This document shows, in pieces, positions 24,448-31,781 of a stretch of 36,590 nucleotides of DNA; positions within the stretch are counted from its first letter, which is position 1, and every line of letters starts with the position of its first letter. The stretch is from Actinomycetes bacterium (GTDB lineage: Bacteria; Actinomycetota; Actinomycetes; Propionibacteriales; Propionibacteriaceae): positions 1 through 36,590 of the forward strand of contig JAEVYS010000028.1 of assembly GCA_023392635.1 (NCBI GenBank). The letters are read 5' to 3'. A model generated the notes under the pieces. That model was not told the DNA's origin. It did no database searches and was given only the letters and a program-made list of their open reading frames with translations. Made by a program: the position numbers and the translations under genes.

Positions 24448-25452
24448 ATGGGGTTCTACCTGCGGCGGATCGCCTTCTACCTCGTCACCCTCTGGGCAGC
24501 GATCTCGCTGAACTTCCTGCTGCCCCGGATGATGCCGGGCGATCCCGCAGCGATCATGATCGGCAAGCTGCGCCGTGCCAGCGGCGGCCGCGAGCTGAGC
24601 GAGGAGACGATCCGCGACATCTACGCCCTGCTCGGGGCCGACAAGGGGACGTCGCCGTGGGACCAGTACGTGGCGTACTGGGCCCGCCTGCTGCAGGGGG
24701 ACCTGGGGCTCTCCTCGACCCGCTACCCCTATCCGGTGGCGACGCTGATCGGCAACGCCCTGCCCTGGACGCTGCTGATGGTGGGTGCGGCCACGGTCAT
24801 CTCGTTCGTCCTTGGCATCGTGATCGGCGCCTGGGTGGGCTGGAAGCGCGGCACCTGGCTCGACCAGCTCGTGCCGGCGACGTCGCTCCTGCAGTCGATC
24901 CCGTACTTCTGGCTGGCCCTGGTGCTGGTGGCCGTGTTCGCCGTCCAGCTGGGCTGGCTGCCCATCGTGGGCGCCTACGACCCGTTCAGCTTCCCCTCCG
25001 GCCCGGAGTGGTCACCGGAATTCATGCTCAGCGCGCTGCAGCACGCCTTCCTGCCCGCGCTGACCATCGTGATCTCCTCGGTCGGCGGGTGGCTGCTGGG
25101 CATGCGCAACATGATGGTGTCGACGATGAGCGAGGACTACGTGCTCACCGCCGAGGCCAAGGGGCTCAAGCCCGGACGCATCCGCGACCGGTACGCAGCC
25201 CGCAACGCCGCCATCCCCAGTCTGGCCGGCTTCAGCATCGCGCTGGGCTTCGTCGTGGCCGGCTCGATCGTCACCGAGCAGGTGTTCAGCTACCCGGGCA
25301 TCGGCAAGCTGATGATCCAGTCGGTGCAGGGCCTGGACTACACCCTCATGCAGGGCGTGTTCCTGGTCATCACGCTGACCGTGCTGGCCGCCAACTTCCT
25401 GATGGACCTGTTCTACGGGCTGATCGACCCGCGGGTGCGCAGCCATGGCTGA
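24448..25452 (+). CDS. ABC transporter permease, DppB/OppB type
   Basis: This is the first of two membrane subunits of the importer. The 334-residue protein has the DppB order: TM1 (FYLVTLWAAISLNFLLPRMMPGDP), an extracytoplasmic loop (about 40-105), then five more membrane segments. The coupling EAA-type loop is EDYVLTAEAKGLKPGRIRDRYAARNAAIPSL, which contacts the ATPases, and the C-terminus GLIDPRVR is typical. It lies 30 bp after the binding-protein gene, with GAGAGGA upstream of the ATG, and overlaps the next permease gene by 8 nt. Transport specificity is set mainly by the binding protein, so a sugar is inferred from context. Confidence 0.92.
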   Translation: MGFYLRRIAFYLVTLWAAISLNFLLPRMMPGDPAAIMIGKLRRASGGRELSEETIRDIYALLGADKGTSPWDQYVAYWARLLQGDLGLSSTRYPYPVATLIGNALPWTLLMVGAATVISFVLGIVIGAWVGWKRGTWLDQLVPATSLLQSIPYFWLALVLVAVFAVQLGWLPIVGAYDPFSFPSGPEWSPEFMLSALQHAFLPALTIVISSVGGWLLGMRNMMVSTMSEDYVLTAEAKGLKPGRIRDRYAARNAAIPSLAGFSIALGFVVAGSIVTEQVFSYPGIGKLMIQSVQGLDYTLMQGVFLVITLTVLAANFLMDLFYGLIDPRVRSHG

Positions 25453-26392
25453 CCGGTTCGCGAGCATCCGTTTCCTGCTGCCCCGCTGGTCGGGAAAGCT
25501 CGTCGTCGGCCTGGTGATGGTCGGACTGATCACCGCGTTCGGCCTGATCGCGCCGCTGTTCGCCGCCGACCCGCGCGACTCGGGCAACAAGGGCCTGCGG
25601 CCACCCTCGGCAGAGCACTGGCTGGGTACGACCAAGCTCGGCTACGACGTGTACGCCCAGGTGGCCACCGGCACGCAGGGCTCGCTGTACGTCGGGCTGG
25701 TCGGGGGGCTCGCGGCCATGCTGCTGGCGATCGTGTTCGGCATCCTCGCCGGCTACTTCGGCGGCTGGCTGGACGAGGTGCTGATGCTGGCCACCAACAT
25801 CATGCTGGTGATCCCCGGCCTCCCGCTGGTGATGGTGATCGCCGCGTACGTCCAGAACACCGAGGGCCTGGGCGACTTCGCCCGCAGTTCCACGCTGGTC
25901 GCCCTGATCCTCGGCATCACCGGCTGGGCCGGCTCGGCGGTGGTCCTGCGCGCCCAGGCCCGGTCGCTGCGGACGCGGGAGTACGTGGCGGCGGCAAGGG
26001 TGGCCGGCGAGAGCGGGCTGCGGATCATCTTCGTCGAGATCCTGCCCAATCTCGTGCCGCTGATCGCGGCGCAGCTGATCTTCGGCGTGATGGCGGCAGT
26101 GCTCGGCGAGGCCGGCCTGAGCTACCTCGGCCTCGGGCCGACGAACTCGATCACGCTGGGCACGATGCTCAACGACGCCCAGACCGGGCAGGCCGTCGGC
26201 TCGCACGCGTGGTGGTGGTTCGTCCCGCCGGGCGCGGTGATCGCCCTGCTCGGCACCGGATTGTCGCTGGTCAACTTCGCGATCGACGAGATCGTGAACC
26301 CGAAGCTGCGGCTCGCCCCGCAGGCTGCCCGGCGCCAGCGCCGGGCAGAGAAGGAAGGTCGCGGCCTCGCCGGAGGGGGTGCGTTCGCATGA
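25445..26392 (+). CDS. ABC transporter permease, DppC/OppC type
   Basis: This is the second membrane subunit, 315 residues. The cytosolic N-terminus leads to TM1 (LVVGLVMVGLITAFGLIAPLFA), then the loop STKPG-like region here GLRPPSAEHWLGTTKLGYDVYAQVATGTQGSLYVG, which is diagnostic for DppC. Later come the EAA loop REYVAAARVAGESGLRIIFVEILPNLVPL and a final TM (PPGAVIALLGTGLSLVNFAIDEIVNPKLR). It overlaps the first permease by 8 nt and the following ATPase as ATGA, indicating co-translation and a heterodimer of the two permeases. The Arg/Lys-rich last 25 residues are a cytosolic tail. Confidence 0.92.
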   Translation: MADRFASIRFLLPRWSGKLVVGLVMVGLITAFGLIAPLFAADPRDSGNKGLRPPSAEHWLGTTKLGYDVYAQVATGTQGSLYVGLVGGLAAMLLAIVFGILAGYFGGWLDEVLMLATNIMLVIPGLPLVMVIAAYVQNTEGLGDFARSSTLVALILGITGWAGSAVVLRAQARSLRTREYVAAARVAGESGLRIIFVEILPNLVPLIAAQLIFGVMAAVLGEAGLSYLGLGPTNSITLGTMLNDAQTGQAVGSHAWWWFVPPGAVIALLGTGLSLVNFAIDEIVNPKLRLAPQAARRQRRAEKEGRGLAGGGAFA

Positions 26393-27288
26393 CGGGCCCC
26401 GCCGTGGGCGTCCCGCCCGTGACCGGGCCCCCGATCCTCGCCGCGAGCAACGTGTCCATCACGTACGCGGTCACGCCGCCGGTGGACGCCGTCCGCGACG
26501 TGTCGCTGACCTTGAACCGGGGCGAGATCCTCGGCCTGGCCGGCGAGTCCGGCTGCGGCAAGACCACGCTCGCCTACGGGATCAACCGGCTGCTGAAGGC
26601 GCCGGCCGTGATGACGTCCGGCCGGGTGGTCTTCTCCGACCCGTCCGGCGACATCGACGTCACGAAGCTCTCCGGCGAAGCGCTGCGCCGCTACCGGTGG
26701 GACAAGGTGTCGATGGTGTTCCAGGGGTCGATGAACTCGCTCAACCCGGTGATGAGCGTCCGGCGCCAGTTGCACGACGTGTTCACCACGCACCGTCCGG
26801 GCATGGGCAGGGCCGAGCGCGAGCAGCGCTGTGCGGAGCTCCTGCGGCTCGTCGGGGTCGACCCCGGACGGATGTCGAGCTTCGCCCACGAGCTGTCCGG
26901 CGGCATGCGGCAGCGGGTGATGATCGCGATGGCGCTCGCCCTGGACCCGAAGGTGATGATCATGGACGAGCCCACCACGGCGCTGGACGTGGTGGTGCAG
27001 CGCGGCATCATCCGCGAGATCATGCGGTTGCGCGAGCGGCTCGGGTTCGCGGTGATCTTCATCACCCACGACCTGCCCCTGCTCATCGAGATCAGCGACC
27101 GGATCGCGATCATGCGGGAAGGACGGATCATCGAGGAGAACACCGCCGAGGAGGTCTACCGGCGTCCCCAGGAGGCCTACACCCGGCAGCTGCTGTCGAG
27201 CTTTCCCAGCCTCACCGGCGCCCGCGGCGGCTTCGTGCGCGCCGCCGGGACGCCGGCCGGGCCCGATTCGAGCGGAGGTGCGGCGTGA
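26389..27288 (+). CDS. ABC transporter ATP-binding protein, DppD/OppD type
   Basis: This is the first of two ATPases that power the importer. From the ATG at 26389 (ATGA overlap with the permease stop) it has 299 residues. Walker A is GESGCGKTT (about 52-60), the Q-loop lies in MVFQGSMNSLNP, the signature is LSGGMRQR (169-176), Walker B is KVMIMDEPTTALD (about 188-200) and the switch His is in FITHDL. The C-terminal RPQEAYTRQLLSSFP is the oligopeptide-transporter extension. The DppD-type extension lacks the Cys-rich Fe-S cluster sequence of some OppD proteins. All catalytic elements are intact, so it should be active as a heterodimer with the next gene product. Confidence 0.93.
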   Translation: MTGPAVGVPPVTGPPILAASNVSITYAVTPPVDAVRDVSLTLNRGEILGLAGESGCGKTTLAYGINRLLKAPAVMTSGRVVFSDPSGDIDVTKLSGEALRRYRWDKVSMVFQGSMNSLNPVMSVRRQLHDVFTTHRPGMGRAEREQRCAELLRLVGVDPGRMSSFAHELSGGMRQRVMIAMALALDPKVMIMDEPTTALDVVVQRGIIREIMRLRERLGFAVIFITHDLPLLIEISDRIAIMREGRIIEENTAEEVYRRPQEAYTRQLLSSFPSLTGARGGFVRAAGTPAGPDSSGGAA

Positions 27289-28127
27289 GTGGCGCCACCC
27301 TCGAGGTGAGGAACCTGAGCAAGGACTTCCGGCTGCGGCGCGGCCTGGGGATGAGCGTGCTGCACGCCGTCCAGGACGTTTCGTTCACGGTCGAGCCCGG
27401 ACGCACGGTGGCGCTGGTCGGGGAGAGCGGCTCCGGCAAGTCCACGATCGCCCGCATCATCGCCAAGCTGGAGACCCCGACCAGCGGAGAGGTGCTGCTG
27501 GACGGCGAACCGAGCGCCGAGCGTGGCGCCGCGCTGGCCGCCTACCGCCGGCAGGTCCAGATGGTGTTCCAGGACCCGTTCGCTTCGCTCAACCCGTTCC
27601 ACACCATCGCCCACCACATCGAGCGGCCCCTGCGCCTGCACCACCCCGGCCTGGGCGCGGACGAGGTCAGGTCACGCACGGTCGACCTCCTCGAACGCGT
27701 GGCCCTCACGCCCGGCGAGACCTACCTCGGCCGCCGGCCGCACGAACTCTCCGGGGGGCAGCGCCAGCGGGTGGCGATCGCCAGGGCCCTGGCTCCCGGC
27801 GCCCGTTTCATCGTCGCGGACGAGCCGGTGTCGATGCTGGACGTGTCGATCCGCGTGGACGTGCTCAACCTGCTGGCCGACCTGCAGCGCACCGAGAACC
27901 TGGGCGTGTTGTACATCACCCACGACCTCGCCACCGCGCGACACTTCTCCGACGAGATCCTGGTGATGTTGCGCGGACAGATCGTCGAGCGGGGTCCGGC
28001 GGACGAGGTGATCCTCAACCCGCAGCACGAGTACACCAGGGCCCTGCGCGAGGCAGCCGCTGACCCGGACCGCCTGGGCCTGCTGCGCGACGAGGTACGG
28101 CGCGAAGAGCAGGGGGAGCACCGATGA
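27285..28127 (+). CDS. ABC transporter ATP-binding protein, DppF/OppF type
   Basis: This is the second ATPase of the importer, 280 residues. Walker A is GESGSGKST (46-54), the Q-loop lies in MVFQDPFASLNP, the signature is LSGGQRQR (155-162), Walker B is FIVADEPVSMLD (about 175-186) and the switch His is in YITHDLATARHF. The C-terminus NPQHEYTRALREAAADPDRL is the family extension. The start is GTG at 27285, overlapping the previous stop as GTGA; the end overlaps the ROK gene as ATGA. Possession of a dedicated ATPase pair shows the transporter does not rely on a shared MsiK-type ATPase, as many actinobacterial sugar importers do. Confidence 0.93.
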   Translation: MSGATLEVRNLSKDFRLRRGLGMSVLHAVQDVSFTVEPGRTVALVGESGSGKSTIARIIAKLETPTSGEVLLDGEPSAERGAALAAYRRQVQMVFQDPFASLNPFHTIAHHIERPLRLHHPGLGADEVRSRTVDLLERVALTPGETYLGRRPHELSGGQRQRVAIARALAPGARFIVADEPVSMLDVSIRVDVLNLLADLQRTENLGVLYITHDLATARHFSDEILVMLRGQIVERGPADEVILNPQHEYTRALREAAADPDRLGLLRDEVRREEQGEHR

Positions 28128-29260
28128 CCGATCCCGGCACGCCGACGTGGCTGCGCACCCACAACGACAGGGCGGCCTTCCGGCTGATGCTCGAGCACGG
28201 GCCGCTGAGCCGCTCCCGGCTCGGGGAGCTCTCCGGGATGTCGAAGCCGACCGCCGGGCAGATGATCGCTCGCCTCGAGCGTGTGGGCCTGGTCGGGCCC
28301 GCCGGTGAGGTGACCGGAGCCCGCGGGCCCAGCGCGGTCGCCTGGGGGGTCCGGCCGGACTCCCGCATCGGGGTGGCGATGAGTGTCCTCGAGGACGAGA
28401 TCGAGGCGGTCGTCGTCGACCCGACGGGCGCCGACCACCCGGTCGCGGTGCTGCGTGTCGGGACCGACCGCTCCCCCGTCGCCGACGTGGAGGCCGCCGT
28501 CCGTGCGGCGTGCGGGGCGGCCGGGATCGCCCCTGGTGCGGTGAGCGGCGTGGTGATCGGCGTGCAGGCCTCGTTCGACGTCGCCGCCGACCGGCTGTCG
28601 CTCACCGACACGTTGCCCGGCTGGCCCGAATGCGGCGCCCGCGCCGAGCTGGTCAGGGAAACCGGCCTGGAGGTGGTCATCGAGAACGACGTCAACCTCG
28701 CGGCACTCGCCGAGGGGGCTGCCACCGGTCTCACCGACTTCGCGTACCTGTGGCTGGGCGCCGGACTCGGCGCCGGCATCCGGTCCGGCGGTGTGCTGCA
28801 CACCGGCTCGGCCGGGTCGGCCGGCGAGATCGGCTACCTCGAGGCGCCGCGGTCGGCCGCGTCCATCGACCCGGACGCGCTCGACCTGACGGACCTGGCC
28901 GGAGGACCCGCCCTGATCCGCCTGCTGGGCGCCGCCTCGTTCCCCGACGCGGTCGCCGCGCTGCCCGGCAACGAGGCGGCGCTCGCATCGCTGGCCGAAC
29001 GCGTCGCCCTGGTGATCGAACCGCTGTGCGCCGTCACCGACCCCGCACTGGTGGTGCTGGGCGGCCCCACGGCGCAGGCCGGGGGGGAACGGCTCGCCGC
29101 GCTCGTGCAGGAACGCGTCACGCTGCGCCGGCCCGTGCCCGTGGTCGCCGGACGGGCCGGGGACCGGCCGGTGCTGCTCGGCGCACGCCGCCTGCTCCTG
29201 GACACCATCCGCCAGCACCTGGAGGAGACGATCTCGGCCATGAGGGAGGACAACGGATGA
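28124..29260 (+). CDS. ROK-family transcriptional regulator
   Basis: This 378-residue protein joins an N-terminal winged helix (about 15-65; HGPLSRSRLGELSGMSKPTAGQMIARLERVGLV) to a sugar-kinase-like ROK domain. It probably senses the imported sugar or its phosphate and represses the operon. The putative catalytic Asp189 is retained in ENDVNLAALAE, and GAGLGAGIRSGGVLHTGSAGSAGEIGY is recognisable. However, the zinc-binding Cys/His cluster normally following that segment (CxCGxxGCxE) is absent: residues 234-260 contain no cysteine. So it may lack the structural zinc and be purely regulatory. Its ends overlap both neighbours as ATGA. The palindrome at the operon promoter is a likely target. Confidence 0.88.
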   Translation: MTDPGTPTWLRTHNDRAAFRLMLEHGPLSRSRLGELSGMSKPTAGQMIARLERVGLVGPAGEVTGARGPSAVAWGVRPDSRIGVAMSVLEDEIEAVVVDPTGADHPVAVLRVGTDRSPVADVEAAVRAACGAAGIAPGAVSGVVIGVQASFDVAADRLSLTDTLPGWPECGARAELVRETGLEVVIENDVNLAALAEGAATGLTDFAYLWLGAGLGAGIRSGGVLHTGSAGSAGEIGYLEAPRSAASIDPDALDLTDLAGGPALIRLLGAASFPDAVAALPGNEAALASLAERVALVIEPLCAVTDPALVVLGGPTAQAGGERLAALVQERVTLRRPVPVVAGRAGDRPVLLGARRLLLDTIRQHLEETISAMREDNG

Positions 29261-30513
29261 AACTCGCGATCGTGGGGGGAGGCTCGACCTACACCCCCGA
29301 GCTGATCGACGGCTTCGCGCGCTTCCGCGAAGCACTTCCGCTCGACGAGGTGCACCTCGTCGATCCGGATCCGGAGCGGCTGCGGCTCGTGTCGGGCATG
29401 GCGCGGCGCATGCTGGCCAGGGCCGGGCACCCCGCCACGCTGGTGGGAACCGACGACGTGGTGGCCGGGGTCGAGGGAGCGGACGCGGTCCTGGTCCAGC
29501 TGCGGATCGGCGGGCAGGAGGCCCGGCGGGCAGACGAGACGTGGCCGCACGAGGTGCACTGCATCGGCCAGGAGACGACCGGCCCGGGTGGCTTCGCGAA
29601 GGCGCTGCGCACCGTTCCCGTGATGCTCGACATCGCCGAGACGGTCCGTCGCCACGCCCGCCCGGACGCCTGGATCATCGACTTCACCAACCCGGTCGGG
29701 ATCGTCACCAGGGCGCTGCTGCAGGCCGGACACCGGGCCGTCGGCCTGTGCAACGTGGCGATCGGCTTCCAGCGCCGGTTCGCCGCCACGCTCGGGGTGG
29801 ACTCCGAGCGGGTCACCCTCGACCACGCCGGCCTCAACCACCTGACCTGGGAGCAGGCGGTCCGCGTCGACGGCGAGGACGTCCTGCCCGGGTTGCTCGC
29901 CGAACGGCTCGGTGAGCTCGCCGGGGAGGTCGACCTGCCGGCATCCCTGCTGGCCCAACTGGGCATGGTCCCGTCCTACTACCTCCACTACTACTACGCG
30001 CACGACGAGGAGCTGGCGCGCCAGCTGCGCGAGCCGACGCGCGCCGAAGCCGTGCAGGCCATCGAGCGGGAACTGCTCGCGGTGTACGCCGACCCTGCCG
30101 TCGACACCAAGCCGGAGGCGCTCGAGCGGCGCGGGGGCGCCTTCTACTCCGAGGCGGCCGTGGAGTTGCTGCTGGCGATGCGCGGCCTGCCCGGGCCGGC
30201 GCGCGTGGTGAACCTGCGCAACGACGGCACGCTCCCCCACCTGCCCGACGACCACGTCGTCGAGGTGCCTGCGCGGTTCGTCGACGGCCGGTTCGTGGCC
30301 GAGCCGGTGGCGCCGCTCCCGGACGACGCGGCCGGCCTCGTCTCCGCGGTCGCCGGCTACGAGCGCCTGGCCCTCGACGCAGCCGTCCACGGTGGTCGTG
30401 ACCGCGTCCTGCGGGCGATGCGTGCGCACCCGCTGGTGCTGCAGGACGCGCGGGCCGAGCGCCTCACCGACCTGCTGCTGGCCGCCAACGCGAGGTTCCT
30501 GCCGTGGGCCTGA
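29257..30513 (+). CDS. Glycoside hydrolase family 4, 6-phospho-beta-glucosidase-like
   Basis: GH4 enzymes cleave glycosidic bonds by an unusual NAD+- and Mn2+-dependent oxidation-elimination mechanism in the cytosol, mostly on 6-phosphorylated disaccharides. The 418-residue protein has the Rossmann loop LAIVGGGSTYTPEL, HLVDPDPERL, VQLRIGGQEARRADE, then the metal ligands Cys165 in GLCNVAIG and His195 in GLNHLTW. A Tyr in PSYYLHYYY (241-247, probably Tyr242) is the likely catalytic base. The fit is best with 6-phospho-beta-glucosidases, not alpha types. The ATG overlaps the ROK stop as ATGA and the end overlaps the kinase by 10 nt. No PTS genes are nearby, so phosphorylation must come from elsewhere, plausibly the next gene. 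Confidence 0.9.
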   Translation: MKLAIVGGGSTYTPELIDGFARFREALPLDEVHLVDPDPERLRLVSGMARRMLARAGHPATLVGTDDVVAGVEGADAVLVQLRIGGQEARRADETWPHEVHCIGQETTGPGGFAKALRTVPVMLDIAETVRRHARPDAWIIDFTNPVGIVTRALLQAGHRAVGLCNVAIGFQRRFAATLGVDSERVTLDHAGLNHLTWEQAVRVDGEDVLPGLLAERLGELAGEVDLPASLLAQLGMVPSYYLHYYYAHDEELARQLREPTRAEAVQAIERELLAVYADPAVDTKPEALERRGGAFYSEAAVELLLAMRGLPGPARVVNLRNDGTLPHLPDDHVVEVPARFVDGRFVAEPVAPLPDDAAGLVSAVAGYERLALDAAVHGGRDRVLRAMRAHPLVLQDARAERLTDLLLAANARFLPWA

Positions 30514-31463
30514 CACCGGTGGTGGTCGCCGTGGACGGCGGTGGATCGAAGACGGACGCGGTCGCCGTCACGCTGGACGGAGAGGTCGCCGGCCGCAGCC
30601 GCGGCCCGGGCAGCAGCCCGCAGTACAACGGGCTCGCGGCGTCGGTGGCACTCGTGGACCGACTGGTACGGGAGGCGTCGGACGGCCACGACGTGCGGCG
30701 GACCGCCCTGTACCTGTCCGGGCTCGACCTGCCCGGGGAGATCAGTGCCTACCGCGAGGCTGTGGCCGACCGTGGCTGGGCCGCCCACGGCCTCGACGTC
30801 GACAACGACCTCTTCGCCCTGCTCCGCGCCGGCACCGACGAGCCGGACGCGGTGGCCGTGATCTGCGGCACGGGGATGAACGCTGTCGGGGTGCGGGCCG
30901 ACGGCACCACCGCACGCTTCCTCGCGGTGGGCGCGATCTCCGGCGACTGGGGCGGCGGCCACGGACTGGGTGCCGAGGCACTGTTCCACGCGGCCAGGGA
31001 CGTGGACGGACGCGGACCGCACACCATGCTCACCGACGCCGTCGCCGGCGAGTTCGGCGTGCCCGTCCTGAGCCTCTCGGAGGAACTCCACCTCGGCCGG
31101 CGCGAGCACTCCGAGCTGGCCCGCCTCGCCCCGGCCGTGTTCGCCGCGGCGCAAGCGGGCGACCCGGTGGCCGGCGCCCTGGTCGACCGGCAGGCCGACG
31201 AGGTGGTGGCGTTCGTCCGTGCGTGCCTCACCCGCCTCGACCTGGGCGCCCACGCCCTGCCGGTCGTGCTCGGCGGGGGCATCCTCCAGGCGCGCCATCC
31301 CCGGCTGGAGGAACGGGTCGCTGAGGGGATCGCCGCGCTCGCGCCGTCCGCACGGCTGGTGATCCTTGACCAGCCACCGATCGTGGGAGCTGCGCTGCTG
31401 GCCCTGACCGCCGCCGGCGCGTCCGGGGAGGCGATCGTCCGGGCGTGTGCGGCCCTCGCCTGA
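30504..31463 (+). CDS. BadF/BadG/BcrA/BcrD-type sugar kinase (N-acetylglucosamine-kinase-like)
   Basis: This is the last gene of the operon and encodes a 319-residue ASKHA kinase. The ATP loops are clear: VVAVDGGGSKTDAVAV (phosphate 1, about 7-22), DVDNDLFALLRAG (Asp98/Asp100/Asp102 region, catalytic candidates), VICGTGMNAVGV (phosphate 2, about 119-130), GDWGGGHGLGAEAL (about 147-160) and VVLGGGILQAR (adenosine loop). It likely phosphorylates the sugar released by GH4 or the disaccharide before cleavage. The latter would supply the 6-phospho substrate a GH4 enzyme needs after ABC rather than PTS uptake. GTG 30504 overlaps the GH4 stop by 10 nt. The gene ends 9 nt from the converging small membrane protein gene. 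Confidence 0.85.
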   Translation: MGLTPVVVAVDGGGSKTDAVAVTLDGEVAGRSRGPGSSPQYNGLAASVALVDRLVREASDGHDVRRTALYLSGLDLPGEISAYREAVADRGWAAHGLDVDNDLFALLRAGTDEPDAVAVICGTGMNAVGVRADGTTARFLAVGAISGDWGGGHGLGAEALFHAARDVDGRGPHTMLTDAVAGEFGVPVLSLSEELHLGRREHSELARLAPAVFAAAQAGDPVAGALVDRQADEVVAFVRACLTRLDLGAHALPVVLGGGILQARHPRLEERVAEGIAALAPSARLVILDQPPIVGAALLALTAAGASGEAIVRACAALA

Positions 31464-31472
31464 GCGGCACGG

Positions 31473-31781
31473 CTAGGGTGCCCAGCGCCCCATCGCGGGG
31501 AACAGCAGGATGCCGGCCACCACCAGCACGGCGAGGGTCGCCAGCAGGCGCCAGGAGACCCTGCCGGTGCGGGCGTCGAACCGGCTCGCCACCACCGCCA
31601 CGACCGTGAGCGCGAGGTTGACCGCGATCATGAACGCACCCAGCCAGTAGATGCGGCCCTCCACCTGCACCCACGAGATGTACGCCACGGTGAGCAGGCA
31701 CGAGGTGACGCCCAGGAAGTACAGCACGATCTCCGCCCACCACGGGGTGGGCGTCGGCCGCTTCGCCGGACGCCTGGGCAT
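31473..31781 (-). CDS. Small membrane protein, three predicted TM helices
   Basis: This 102-residue protein starts with a basic, Pro-rich N-terminus (MPRRPAKRPTPTPWW) followed by three hydrophobic stretches: about 16-38 (EIVLYFLGVTSCLLTVAYI), 45-67 (LGAFMIAVNLALTVVAVVAS) and 78-97 (WRLLATLAVLVVAGILLFP). A basic loop (SRFDARTGRVSWR) separates the last two. I do not recognise a named family. The ATG at 31781 shares one base with the purA stop (TGATG), so it is translationally coupled to purA; a longer frame reaching 31850 would run into purA coding sequence. A role in purine physiology is not implied by the sequence. Confidence 0.72.
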   Translation of the reverse strand: MPRRPAKRPTPTPWWAEIVLYFLGVTSCLLTVAYISWVQVEGRIYWLGAFMIAVNLALTVVAVVASRFDARTGRVSWRLLATLAVLVVAGILLFPAMGRWAP

